Both the position numbers and the translations under genes were made by a program. The notes below the pieces were generated by a model. The model made no database searches. It was not told where the DNA came from and saw nothing but the letters and a program-made list of their open reading frames with translations. 25,029 bases of DNA, taken from the IMG/VR virus record IMGVR_UViG_3300042924_007202, positions 1 to 25,029 of that record; one strand, given 5' to 3'. Source of the stretch: a virus. The number at the start of each line of letters is the position of its first letter. The first letter of the stretch is position 1. Positions 1 to 8,822 of the stretch are shown here, one piece after another.

Positions 1-2
1 AA

Positions 3-1860
3 CAAAATACCACAGGAGCTAAAAATACTGCAGTAGGCTTGAACGCTCTTTTAAATAATACAGGAGGTTTTAGAAATACTGCAATGGGGCAAAGTGCTTT
101 ACAGCAGAATACAAATGGATCAAGCAATACTGCTATAGGATATCACGCCTTGATTGCAAATTCAACAGGAAGCCTTAATACCGCAATGGGATGTGGGGCG
201 TTAAGAAATAATAATGCAACTGCTATAACAGCAGTAGGATATAGAGCACTATACTCCAATACAACTGGAGCACAAAATACTGCAGTTGGGGCCAGAGCAT
301 TAAGACAAAATACAATAGGAAGTAGTAATATTGCTGTTGGAACTTATGCTTTATATAGTAATACAGGAGGAGTCTGTAATATCGCGGTAGGTAGAAACGC
401 TCTTTTATTTAATCAAGTTGGGTCACAGAACGTAGCTATAGGTACTGACGCCTTGTTTGCTAGCGTCGGCAACAACAACGTAGCAATAGGTTGGGAAGCC
501 TCAAGAAATAATACAAGTGGATCACTTAACATAGCCTTAGGGAGTAGAACATTAAGAAATAATACAATAGGAAACTGGAACACTGGATTAGGAACTTATG
601 CTTTATATTGTAATACAACAGGAACAGGTAATGCTGCAGTAGGAGGATTATCATTGTTTTCCAACACAATAGGAGCAAACAACACAGCAGTTGGATTTTG
701 TGCATTAAGAAGTAATACAATAGGTGGTAGTAATACATCTATTGGTTATAATGCATTAAGCTGTAATACTACAGGTACTTTAAATGTTGCTATAGGTACT
801 CGTGCTTTATTACTCAATACAATTGGTTGTACTAACGTTGCTGTAGGTGATAGAGCTTTATGTTCTAACGTTAGTGGTAATAGAAATGTGGCAATAGGAC
901 AGGAGGCAATGCGTTTTAATACAGCTTCGAATAATACAGCTGTTGGGTACTATGCATTAAGAAGTAATACTACAGGGACTTGTAATACTGCTATTGGAAA
1001 TGGAGCAATGCAATGTAATACAATATCCGACAACAATACTGCTGTAGGTACTAATGCATTGTTTAATAATACTACAGGAACGGGTAATACTGCCGTAGGA
1101 AGAAGAGCACTAGAAGCAAATACTACCGGTAGATACAATGTTGGTATGGGAGTTAACTCTTTAGTGTTTAATACTACTGGTTCTTGTAATACTGGTCTTG
1201 GATTATCAGCGTTACAAAGTAATACAACAGGATATGCTAATACTGCAATAGGATTTAGTTCTTTATGTGTCAATACTACTGGATTTTATAATGTAAGTAT
1301 AGGATTTAATGCTGGAAGTGGTAGTTTAGGGACATGTCAAAACGTTATCATTGGAGCCAAAGCAGGTTTGGGAACCGCAGGTAACTCAAATGTTGCTGTA
1401 GGATATAATTCTTTAAGATGTAACATAGCAAACGCAAACGTAGCAGTTGGAGGTAATTCGATGAGAAATAATACTACTGGAGCGGCAAACGTAGCTATTG
1501 GTTTCGATGCAATGTCACAGAACACTATAGGTGCCGGCATCACAGCAGTTGGGGTCTGTGCGTTGAGAAATAATACAACTGGTTATGGAATGACGGCCGT
1601 AGGATACAGAGCAGCACCATCATCAACATGTCGTTTTATTACTGCAATAGGATTTGGAGCTTTATGTCTTGCTACTGCGGCTTGTCACAATACCGTCGTA
1701 GGCGCATTAGCAGGAAGAAACGTCACCACAGGTATTGCAAACATTGCTGTAGGATATTACGCTTTAGGTAAAAGTACAACTGGTAGTGGAAATACCGTTT
1801 TAGGTCACTACGCGCAGGCTTCAATAACAGCAGGTGTAAATAACACCATAGCCGTGGGTT
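3..1860 (+). repeat. 51-bp coding repeat array of first fibre
   Basis: Degenerate tandem array with a 51-bp (17-residue) period, consensus NTAVGxxALxxNTTGxx, with occasional shorter or longer units. DNA copies have diverged although the Asn, Gly and hydrophobic positions of the protein repeat are kept, which indicates selection on protein structure. Confidence 0.85.
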
Positions 1861-2351
1861 GTTGCGCATGTACTTCAGCAACAACAGGCCATTCAGTTTG
1901 GGGTAACTCATCAAACAATACTTGCAACTGTGTTTATGTGGCATGGTCTACTGTTTCCGACTGTAGAGACAAAACCAACGTTCAAACATTACCATCCAAA
2001 TTAGGTTTAGATTTAATCAAGAAACTACGTCCCGTATCCTTTAACTGGGACCATAGAGATACTTACGTTAGAGAATGTAGCTATGAGTATGGTACAAAAG
2101 ACGGTAACTTAGTAGGAACAAAAGAACATTACGGTCTAATTGCCCAAGAATTAAAATCCGTACTAGAAGAATTAGATGTTAAATTTGATGGTTTAGGACA
2201 TGATGACGATAAAGATGCTTATCGAGTTACATACGAAGAATTAATTCCATCAATAATTAAATCAATACAAGAACAACAATCACAAATAGAGTCTCTTAAA
2301 TCTGAAAACGATGAATTAAAGTCCATACTACAAAGAAATAATATAGTATAA
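3..2351 (+). CDS. Tail fibre protein, 17-residue repeats plus S74 chaperone domain (5' partial)
   Basis: Probable receptor-binding or tail-fibre protein. The reading frame is open to the window edge and the repeat pattern continues upstream of the first possible TTG at 39, so that codon is not the real start and the 5' end is missing. The body is about 36 copies of a 17-residue unit of the form NTAVGxxALxxNTTGxx, the kind of repeat expected to form a beta-roll or triple-beta shaft. The last 131 residues match the peptidase S74 intramolecular chaperone family: SDCRDKTN at the cleavage-site position (Ser codon at 1956), then FNWDHRD, HYGLIAQEL and a C-terminal coiled coil. In known members this domain trimerises the fibre and then cuts itself off before the Ser. 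Cysteines recur in the repeats, which is odd for a virion shaft. The C-terminal domain is nearly the same as that of the next gene. Confidence 0.85.
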   Translation, partial: QNTTGAKNTAVGLNALLNNTGGFRNTAMGQSALQQNTNGSSNTAIGYHALIANSTGSLNTAMGCGALRNNNATAITAVGYRALYSNTTGAQNTAVGARALRQNTIGSSNIAVGTYALYSNTGGVCNIAVGRNALLFNQVGSQNVAIGTDALFASVGNNNVAIGWEASRNNTSGSLNIALGSRTLRNNTIGNWNTGLGTYALYCNTTGTGNAAVGGLSLFSNTIGANNTAVGFCALRSNTIGGSNTSIGYNALSCNTTGTLNVAIGTRALLLNTIGCTNVAVGDRALCSNVSGNRNVAIGQEAMRFNTASNNTAVGYYALRSNTTGTCNTAIGNGAMQCNTISDNNTAVGTNALFNNTTGTGNTAVGRRALEANTTGRYNVGMGVNSLVFNTTGSCNTGLGLSALQSNTTGYANTAIGFSSLCVNTTGFYNVSIGFNAGSGSLGTCQNVIIGAKAGLGTAGNSNVAVGYNSLRCNIANANVAVGGNSMRNNTTGAANVAIGFDAMSQNTIGAGITAVGVCALRNNTTGYGMTAVGYRAAPSSTCRFITAIGFGALCLATAACHNTVVGALAGRNVTTGIANIAVGYYALGKSTTGSGNTVLGHYAQASITAGVNNTIAVGCCACTSATTGHSVWGNSSNNTCNCVYVAWSTVSDCRDKTNVQTLPSKLGLDLIKKLRPVSFNWDHRDTYVRECSYEYGTKDGNLVGTKEHYGLIAQELKSVLEELDVKFDGLGHDDDKDAYRVTYEELIPSIIKSIQEQQSQIESLKSENDELKSILQRNNIV

Positions 2352-2407
2352 ATCTATTTAGTAATAAACTAAGAATAGTTAATTTCAATACAAACAGGTT
2401 CCATAAA

Positions 2408-5400
2408 ATGATTACACGTATAAGTACATATTCCCAAATAAAAGGTGTTAGTGTCTCGAATCCTTGTTTAGTTGCAACTGTTGGGTCGATTACTCTTAGT
2501 GGTACTCAGACCATAGATGGAATATCTGTAAACAATGGTGACAGAGTTTTGGTTAAGAATCAGAGTCCATCATCAGAAAACGGGATTTATATTGTAAGTG
2601 GAGGAACTTGGAGTCGGGCGGTAGATATGTCAATTGATAGTGATGTATTTCAAGGTCTTCAGGTGTTTGTTAATTCTGGAACTACTACTGGAGACAGAGT
2701 ATTTGTTTTGAACACTCCAAATCCAATTGTATTAGGAACGAGTGGTTTAATTTTTGGTTCTTCCACTTCATCAACTGGAACATCAGGGACAAGTGGAACA
2801 TCAGGGACTAGTGGAACATCAGGAACTAGTGGGGGAACTGGAAGTGGTGGTACTAGTGGAACAGATGGTACAAGCGGAACTTCAGGAACAAGCGGAACTT
2901 CAGGAACAAGCGGAACATCTGTAGCCGTATCGGGTACAACAGAATATATTGTCAAATTTACAAGTTCAACCACAATCGGGAACAGTTCAACTTGTCAACA
3001 GGCAAATGGCGACTTATTAGTTAATAATAATGTTAGCGTTGGTATGGGTGGTGGAAGTATTACGTCTAATACTAGAGTGGGTAGCAATGCTCTTAGTTGT
3101 AATACAACAGGTGCAGGAAATTCAGCAGTAGGTTCAAGCGCCCTTACATATAATACAACCGGAAGTAATAATTCAGCATTGGGATGTTTTGCACTTCGTT
3201 GTAATACTACCGGTAACGCCCAAGTAGCGATAGGAACAGACGCATTATGTTGTTCAAACTTTGCATCAACTTCCGCAAATGCCAACGTAGCGGTAGGATA
3301 CAGAGCATTAAGATCTAATACAACAGGAAACAGTAATACAGCAGTTGGAACTAGGACATTAGAGTCAAATACTATAGGACGTGGTAATAGTGGAATAGGA
3401 CTAAGATCATTACAAGCAAATACTTTTGGAAACAATAATACCGCACTAGGAGCTGGATCAATGCAATGTAATACTGGTGGTTATAGAAATACCGCTATAG
3501 GAACTTGTACACTTTATGCAAATACCACAGGAAATGATAATATTGCAATTGGTTATCTTTCACTTTGTAATAATACAATAGGTTGTCGCAATGTAGGAAT
3601 AGGATGTGCAACTCTTTGCGGTAATACTACAGGATCCCGTAATATCGCAATAGGAAATAATGCTTTACAGTCTCAAACCTCAGGTCAAAATAATGTTGCA
3701 ATTGGGTACTTAGCATTGACCACTAATACTATAGGATCAAACAATACCGCCTTAGGTACTTGTTCAATGCGTTTTAACACTACAGGTAATCGAAATACTG
3801 CTGTAGGTCAACTTTCTCTTTATCAAAATACAATAGGGACAGATAATGTTGCTATTGGAAGAAGATCCTTACAAAACAATACTACAGGAACGTTTAATAC
3901 ATCAATAGGAGTCCAATCCCTTGTATGTAATACTTCAGGTTGCCGCAATGTAGCAATAGGAAGTTACGCATTGTATAACAATACTTCAGGAATTCGTAAT
4001 GCTGCAATAGGTAATGCCGCACTTCGTGCTAACACTACTGGAGGATATAATACCGCAGTAGGTAATTATGCACTTTGTGCTAACACTGTTGGATACCGTA
4101 ATGTTGCGGTGGGTAATTGTGCCCTTGTTTCTAACACTAGTGGATTTTGTAATACTGCTGTAGGTAATAACGCACTTCGTAGTAATACAACCGGTAACAA
4201 TAATATCGCCGTAGGTAGTTATGCACTTCGTAATAATACTTTTGGATCATCTAACGTTGCTTTAGGGTACAATGCTTTATATGCTAACACCACTGCAATT
4301 CAAAATACTGCTGTAGGATTTTGTTCAATGAGAAATACTACTATTGGTTCATATAATACCGCAACAGGATTTTGTTCACTTTTTGGTAATACCACAGGAA
4401 TTTCTAATGTTGCAATAGGTTTTCGAACGCTTCAACAAAACACAACAGGATGTAATAATACCGCAATAGGTACTCAAGCAATGCAATTAGGCACAACAGG
4501 ACAGTCTAATGTTGCTGTAGGTCATCTTGCACTTCGTTGTAATAATGGGTCCAATAATACTGCAATTGGAAGTAATTCACTTGCTTGTAATACGACAGGA
4601 GAATGTAACACCGCAGTAGGTAATTCTTCACTTAGTTGTAATACGACAGGAATATGTAACATCGCAGTAGGACATTGTTCCCTTTTAGTTAATACAACAG
4701 GATCCAATAATGTGGCACTAGGTAGTCTTGCACTTCGTTTTAATACAACGGGAGGTTGCCAAGTGGCTATAGGAGCCGATGCATTACGTTACTCAAACTT
4801 TGCATCAACTTCCGCAAATGCCAACGTAGCTGTTGGATACAGAGCATTAAGAGCTAATACAATCGGAACAAGCAATACCGCTTTAGGCACTAGAACACTC
4901 TTATCTAATACAACAGGTGCAAACAACACCGCAGTAGGTGATGATGCACTTTTAAGTAATATAGTAGGTTCTAATAATACAGCGTTAGGGTATCAAGCAT
5001 TGATGTTCAACACAACATCAAATAACACAGCGGTGGGTTATTGCGCATTAAAATGTAATACTACTGGTGTAGGTAATATTGGATTAGGGGATAGAGCATT
5101 ATCTTTAAACACTACTGGTGCTAATAATACAGCTGTCGGTAGGATCTCTTTATACAGAAACACAACTGGTATTGCCAATACGGGATTGGGATATGGTACA
5201 TTAGTAAATAATACTACTGGAGTTTGTAATACAGCAGTAGGATTTAATTCATTAAGATATAATATTTCAGGTACTAGAAACACAGCAGTAGGTAATAACT
5301 CATTAATATTTAATACTACGGGTAATAATAATACCTCAGTAGGTTTTTATTCTTTGTTTTCAAACACAGCATCAAACAACACAGCAGTTGGTTACTGTGC

Positions 5401-6139
5401 ATTAAGATATAATACAACAGGAAATAGAAACGTTGCTGTAGGTACTTTGGCATCAAGATGTAACACAACCGGAGGTTATAATGCAAGCCTTGGGTATGGG
5501 GCTTTATCTAGTAGTAATACTGGTTTCTCTAATACTGCGGTAGGATTTTGTGCGTTGTTTAGTGCTAGCGGAGGTGCGAGTTGTAATACGGCGTTAGGAT
5601 TCAATGCTCAACATCTTAACGGTAATTCTAATACAATTGCGGTAGGATTTTGTGCGGTCACTAATACAGTTAGTAATCACACAGTATGGGGTAACTCAGC
5701 AAACAACGTCTGTAATTGTGTTTACGCAGCATGGTCAAACGTTTCCGACTGTAGAGACAAAACCAACATCCAAACATTACCTTCCAAACTAGGTCTTGAT
5801 TTAATCACAAAACTACGTCCTGTATCCTTTAACTGGGATCATAGAGACACATATGTTAGAGAATGTAGTTATGAGTACGGACAAAAAGATGGTAACTTAG
5901 CAGGAACAAAAGAACATTACGGTCTAATAGCACAAGAACTTAAATCAGCACTAGAAGAATTGGATGTTAAATTTGATGGTTTAGGACATGATGATAATAA
6001 AAATGCCTACCGTCTAACATACGAAGAACTTATCGCACCAATCATCAAAGCAATACAAGAACAACAAATTCAAATCGAATCTCTTAAATCCGAAAACGAC
6101 ACAATCAAATCTGAAATTGAAATATTGAAACAAAAATAA
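2408..6139 (+). CDS. Long tail fibre protein with collagen-like tract, 17-residue repeats and S74 domain
   Basis: Complete fibre protein of 1243 residues. Residues about 18-75 are a domain common at the start of phage fibres (GDRVLVKNQ, then NGIY and TWSRAVD). Residues 124-171 are collagen-like Gly-Thr-Ser triplets with one interruption. From about residue 220 to 1080 there are about 50 copies of the 17-residue NTAVGxxALxxNTTG unit. The final 131 residues form an S74 intramolecular chaperone with predicted self-cleavage before Ser1113 (SDCRDKTN). Its C-terminal domain is the same length as, and nearly identical to, that of the preceding gene, so the two probably arose by duplication or exchange domains by recombination. 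The gene sits 56 bases after the first fibre gene, in the same direction. No Shine-Dalgarno sequence is visible before the ATG. The N-terminal domain suggests this protein attaches to the particle on its own. Confidence 0.88.
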   Translation: MITRISTYSQIKGVSVSNPCLVATVGSITLSGTQTIDGISVNNGDRVLVKNQSPSSENGIYIVSGGTWSRAVDMSIDSDVFQGLQVFVNSGTTTGDRVFVLNTPNPIVLGTSGLIFGSSTSSTGTSGTSGTSGTSGTSGTSGGTGSGGTSGTDGTSGTSGTSGTSGTSGTSVAVSGTTEYIVKFTSSTTIGNSSTCQQANGDLLVNNNVSVGMGGGSITSNTRVGSNALSCNTTGAGNSAVGSSALTYNTTGSNNSALGCFALRCNTTGNAQVAIGTDALCCSNFASTSANANVAVGYRALRSNTTGNSNTAVGTRTLESNTIGRGNSGIGLRSLQANTFGNNNTALGAGSMQCNTGGYRNTAIGTCTLYANTTGNDNIAIGYLSLCNNTIGCRNVGIGCATLCGNTTGSRNIAIGNNALQSQTSGQNNVAIGYLALTTNTIGSNNTALGTCSMRFNTTGNRNTAVGQLSLYQNTIGTDNVAIGRRSLQNNTTGTFNTSIGVQSLVCNTSGCRNVAIGSYALYNNTSGIRNAAIGNAALRANTTGGYNTAVGNYALCANTVGYRNVAVGNCALVSNTSGFCNTAVGNNALRSNTTGNNNIAVGSYALRNNTFGSSNVALGYNALYANTTAIQNTAVGFCSMRNTTIGSYNTATGFCSLFGNTTGISNVAIGFRTLQQNTTGCNNTAIGTQAMQLGTTGQSNVAVGHLALRCNNGSNNTAIGSNSLACNTTGECNTAVGNSSLSCNTTGICNIAVGHCSLLVNTTGSNNVALGSLALRFNTTGGCQVAIGADALRYSNFASTSANANVAVGYRALRANTIGTSNTALGTRTLLSNTTGANNTAVGDDALLSNIVGSNNTALGYQALMFNTTSNNTAVGYCALKCNTTGVGNIGLGDRALSLNTTGANNTAVGRISLYRNTTGIANTGLGYGTLVNNTTGVCNTAVGFNSLRYNISGTRNTAVGNNSLIFNTTGNNNTSVGFYSLFSNTASNNTAVGYCALRYNTTGNRNVAVGTLASRCNTTGGYNASLGYGALSSSNTGFSNTAVGFCALFSASGGASCNTALGFNAQHLNGNSNTIAVGFCAVTNTVSNHTVWGNSANNVCNCVYAAWSNVSDCRDKTNIQTLPSKLGLDLITKLRPVSFNWDHRDTYVRECSYEYGQKDGNLAGTKEHYGLIAQELKSALEELDVKFDGLGHDDNKNAYRLTYEELIAPIIKAIQEQQIQIESLKSENDTIKSEIEILKQK
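2777..2920 (+). repeat. Collagen-like Gly-Thr-Ser triplet repeat
   Basis: Six GTS triplets, a short interruption (GGTGSG), GTS, GTD, then six more GTS triplets. At DNA level this appears as 18-bp near-perfect tandem repeats alternating two synonymous GTS spellings. It joins the N-terminal fibre domain to the beta-repeat shaft. Confidence 0.85.
3068..5650 (+). repeat. 51-bp coding repeat array of second fibre
   Basis: About fifty 17-residue units (NTAVGxxALxxNTTGxx) encoded by diverged 51-bp repeats. Two places deviate in the same way, with an inserted SNFASTSANAN segment, and mark an internal duplication (3254 and 4793). Confidence 0.85.
5744..6139 (+). repeat. Duplicated S74 chaperone-coding segment (partner at 1956-2351)
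   Basis: This 396-bp segment encodes a 131-residue domain that aligns without gaps to the one at 1956-2351. It shares long stretches of identical DNA, for example around the cleavage site and the FNWDHRD motif. The pair is a likely target for homologous recombination between the two fibre genes. Confidence 0.8.
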
Positions 6140-6227
6140 ATTCAATAATCAATTTGATATAAAAACATTTAAATAAAAATATATATTAATCAATCTTGCA
6201 GTATTTATAAATTAAACAAGGAAAACA

Positions 6228-7577
6228 ATGGCATGTAGTAAATATACACTCACGAACACTGGTTCAACAATAGTTAACTTCAGTTATAGAAGATGCGACG
6301 ATTCATTTTGGGACTACCAAGTTGAATTAGCTCAGAATGAAACAAAAAATATTTGGGTTATCGATGGAACTTATACAGTAGCCTCATCATTCAGAGGGTC
6401 TATTGTCTTGGCTAATGCCGGTTCATTTCCTCCAACTTCTGTAACACCAACAAATACTCCAACGCAAACACCAACCCCTACTAATACTACAACACCAACA
6501 AATACGGCGTCTAATACACCAACTCCAAGTGTGACTGCTACGGGTACTGGAACACCAACTCCTACACCTACAAATACTGGAACAGGTACACAAACTCCTA
6601 CACCAACTAATACTGCAACTCAGACTCCTACGCCAACTAATACTGGAACTCAGACTCCTACACCAACTAATACTGGAACTCAGACTCCTACACCAACTAA
6701 TACTGGAACAGGTAGTACACCAACTCCTACACCGACAAATACCGGAACTCCAACTCAAACAGTAACTCCAACTAACACTGGTACTCCAACACCTACTCAA
6801 ACACTAACTCAAACTCCAACTAATACTGGCACTCCAACACCTACTGCAAATAACACATTTACAGTATATTCAGGATTAACATCTGATGCTGCATGTGGAC
6901 AATATTTCTCAACAGTAGTTGTTTACGGTAATAATTCACAGTTTGATTTGTCAAGTCAATTCTCAAACATTTCTACATTCCCACCATCAATCAGTATGAC
7001 AGGATTCATCCAAAATAATGGATTTGTTTTTGAATTAGATTCAAACGGATTTGTCCTAGGATTTGGAACTTTATGTTCAACTTTAACTCCAACACCAACA
7101 AATAGTTCAACACCTACTGTAACTCCAACAAATACCGAAACTCCTACTGTAACACCAACAAATAGTTCAACACCTACTGTAACTCCAACAAATAGTTCAA
7201 CACCTACTGTAACTCCAACAAATACCGAAACTCCAACTCAAACAGTAACTCCAACTAACACCGGTACTCCAACACCTACTGTAACCTCAACAAATACACC
7301 ATCACCGACTCCAACGTTTGGATATTATACTTATAGTTTAGGTACAGGTGCAACCGCAAATGATGCTTGTGTTGATTTTAGTGGTTCACCTAACACAATT
7401 TATGGTACGGTAGCAGGTGGACCTGGTCCTAATGCTGGTGAATTTTTATACACAACTCCAGGTAATCCTCCGACTAATCCAGTCGCTAATGGATATTACT
7501 CAAACGGAACTGCAGTTTTCATAGTGTCGGGAGGTTTGGGACAGATAACATCTGTAGACCCTAATGGATGCCTCTAA
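6228..7577 (+). CDS. Thr/Pro-rich (mucin-like) probable virion protein with two Cys-containing modules
   Basis: Not a recognised family. It has 449 residues and a clear modular build. Residues 1-70 form a compact N-terminal domain shared with the next gene (58 of 70 residues identical by my count). Residues 71-207 are a Thr/Pro-rich linker of TPTPTNTGT units, 208-284 a small globular module, 285-363 a second Thr/Pro linker, and 364-449 a second module. The two modules look related: both have a D-A-x(0-1)-C stretch, a VYG or IYG motif, a G-F/Y-x-x-N segment and a C-terminal Cys. The gene has one of the few evident Shine-Dalgarno sequences in the window, AAGGA five bases before the ATG. Its place after the fibres suggests a surface or tail accessory protein. 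The linker is rich in possible O-glycosylation sites and lies upstream of a glycosyltransferase operon. Confidence 0.7.
   Translation: MACSKYTLTNTGSTIVNFSYRRCDDSFWDYQVELAQNETKNIWVIDGTYTVASSFRGSIVLANAGSFPPTSVTPTNTPTQTPTPTNTTTPTNTASNTPTPSVTATGTGTPTPTPTNTGTGTQTPTPTNTATQTPTPTNTGTQTPTPTNTGTQTPTPTNTGTGSTPTPTPTNTGTPTQTVTPTNTGTPTPTQTLTQTPTNTGTPTPTANNTFTVYSGLTSDAACGQYFSTVVVYGNNSQFDLSSQFSNISTFPPSISMTGFIQNNGFVFELDSNGFVLGFGTLCSTLTPTPTNSSTPTVTPTNTETPTVTPTNSSTPTVTPTNSSTPTVTPTNTETPTQTVTPTNTGTPTPTVTSTNTPSPTPTFGYYTYSLGTGATANDACVDFSGSPNTIYGTVAGGPGPNAGEFLYTTPGNPPTNPVANGYYSNGTAVFIVSGGLGQITSVDPNGCL
6438..6848 (+). repeat. Thr/Pro-rich coding repeat
   Basis: Short-period coding repeat giving [10 protein letters not shown]-type units, some near-identical 30-bp copies in tandem at about 6600-6710. 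A second tract of the same kind lies in this gene at 7083-7319. Confidence 0.8.
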
Positions 7578-7587
7578 ATAGATAAAA

Positions 7588-8727
7588 ATGGCGTGTAGTA
7601 AATATGTACTCACGAACACTGGGTCAACAATAGTTAACTTCAGCTATAGAAGATGTGATGACACCATTTGGGATTATCAAGTTGAATTATTCCCAAATCA
7701 AACTAAAAATATATGGGTTATTGATGGTACCTATACTGTGGCATCAGCATTTAGGTCAGTCATATCATTAGTGAATGAAGGTTCATTCCCTCCAACTTCT
7801 GTAACACCAACAAATACTCCAACGCAAACGCCAACCCCAACTAATACTACAACACCAACAAATACTCCGACTAACACTCCAACTCCGAGTGTTACTGCTA
7901 CGGGGACTAGTACTCCAACACCTACACCAACAAATACTGGAACAGGTACTCCAACACCTACGCCAACAAATACTGGAACAGGTACTCCAACTCCAACACC
8001 TACACCAACAGAAACCCCAACTCAAACTGTAACACCAAGTACAACCGCAACGCCAGGACTAACTCCTACTGCAACTGAAACCCAAACACCAACTCCAACT
8101 CCAACACCTACTAACACTGAAACTCCAACTCAAACACCTACACCAACAAATACTCCGACTCCAACCAATACTGAAACACCAACAGAGACTCCAACTCCAA
8201 CAAACACTGAAACCCCAACTAACACTCCAACACCTACTAACACAGAAACTCCAACAAATACTCCAACAAATACTGAAACTCCGACAGAAACTCCAACTAA
8301 TACTCCTACTCCAACTAATACCGAAACTCCAACAAATACTCCTAGTGAGACTCCAACTAACACCCCTACAAATACCGAGACTCCAACTAACACACCAACA
8401 CCAACAGCAACACCTCCGAATACATTTACTGTAACTAATAGTGGTGCGTCAGCTTATATCATAAACGGACAATCAAATCCAACATTAACTGTAACTGAAG
8501 GTCAAACTTACACATTTAATATTGCAGCAACTGGACATCCGTTTTGGATAAAAACAACACCAGTGACTGGTACAGGTGATGCATATAACGATGGTGTAAC
8601 AAATAATGGAATCGACAATGGTACAATTACTTTTGTTGTCCCTTATAACGCACCATCCACACTTTACTACATCTGTCAAATCCACGGATCGATGCAAGGT
8701 ATAATTAATATAATTGATGTACCATAA
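7588..8727 (+). CDS. Thr/Pro-rich probable virion protein with C-terminal cupredoxin-like domain
   Basis: Paralogue of the gene just upstream, 10 bases away. Residues 1-70 match its N-terminal domain, and 71-277 are an unbroken Thr/Pro/Asn/Glu linker. Residues 278-379 form a different domain that resembles a cupredoxin: a beta-rich segment with GHPFWIKT (His317), then [10 protein letters not shown] (Cys363, His366, Met369). A His, Cys, His, Met set with Cys-x2-His close to Met is the type 1 copper ligand pattern of plastocyanin-like proteins. Cys-to-Met spacing is shorter than in plastocyanin, so copper binding is probable but not shown. I know similar domains from marine phage structural proteins, where their role is not established. 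The gene is last before a strong terminator, so it is probably co-transcribed with the fibre region. Confidence 0.72.
   Translation: MACSKYVLTNTGSTIVNFSYRRCDDTIWDYQVELFPNQTKNIWVIDGTYTVASAFRSVISLVNEGSFPPTSVTPTNTPTQTPTPTNTTTPTNTPTNTPTPSVTATGTSTPTPTPTNTGTGTPTPTPTNTGTGTPTPTPTPTETPTQTVTPSTTATPGLTPTATETQTPTPTPTPTNTETPTQTPTPTNTPTPTNTETPTETPTPTNTETPTNTPTPTNTETPTNTPTNTETPTETPTNTPTPTNTETPTNTPSETPTNTPTNTETPTNTPTPTATPPNTFTVTNSGASAYIINGQSNPTLTVTEGQTYTFNIAATGHPFWIKTTPVTGTGDAYNDGVTNNGIDNGTITFVVPYNAPSTLYYICQIHGSMQGIINIIDVP
7798..8418 (+). repeat. Long Thr/Pro/Asn/Glu coding repeat
   Basis: About 207 residues of [15 protein letters not shown]-like sequence encoded by short imperfect repeats (such as CCAACTAATACT). 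It is a probable extended stalk or glycan-bearing linker. The antisense strand is open in places only because of this simple sequence. Confidence 0.82.
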
Positions 8728-8767
8728 AAATTGTGTTTTACTTCAAAAGAAGTTAAAAATTATATTC

Positions 8768-8798
8768 AAAAACCCTCTACTTATCAGAGGGTTTTTTT
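8768..8798 (+). terminator. Intrinsic terminator after structural gene block
   Basis: An inverted repeat with core CCCTCT/AGAGGG, extended by five A-T pairs to an 11-bp stem, has a 7-base loop (ACTTATC) and ends in a run of seven T. It lies 40 bases after the cupredoxin-like gene and before the glycosyltransferase operon, so it separates the two transcription units. Confidence 0.9.
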
Positions 8799-8822
8799 AT
8801 TTTATAGTAAAATATAAATCAA

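Noticed and set aside
39-41. TTG at 39 as start of the first fibre gene
   Set aside because: The frame stays open to base 3 and encodes further repeat sequence (QNTTGAKNTAVG), so the gene continues beyond the window.
2659-3435. Leftward open frames opposite the second fibre gene
   Set aside because: They mirror the repeat array and the Gly-Thr-Ser tract, with proline/valine patterns that arise from the repeats; likewise 950-1273, 1337-1543, 4522-4707 and 5038-5283.
3068-5650. Regular 51-base repeats as a CRISPR array
   Set aside because: The repeats are coding, in frame, diverged at synonymous positions and have no distinct spacers.
1956-6139. Duplicated fibre ends as a diversity-generating retroelement (template and variable repeat)
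   Set aside because: No reverse transcriptase is in the window, differences are not biased to adenines as far as I can see, and the copies are whole protein domains.
8130-8393. Leftward open frame giving a Val/Gly-rich protein
   Set aside because: It is the antisense of the Thr/Pro coding repeat and is open only because of the simple sequence; the same applies to 6423-6800 and 7783-8025.
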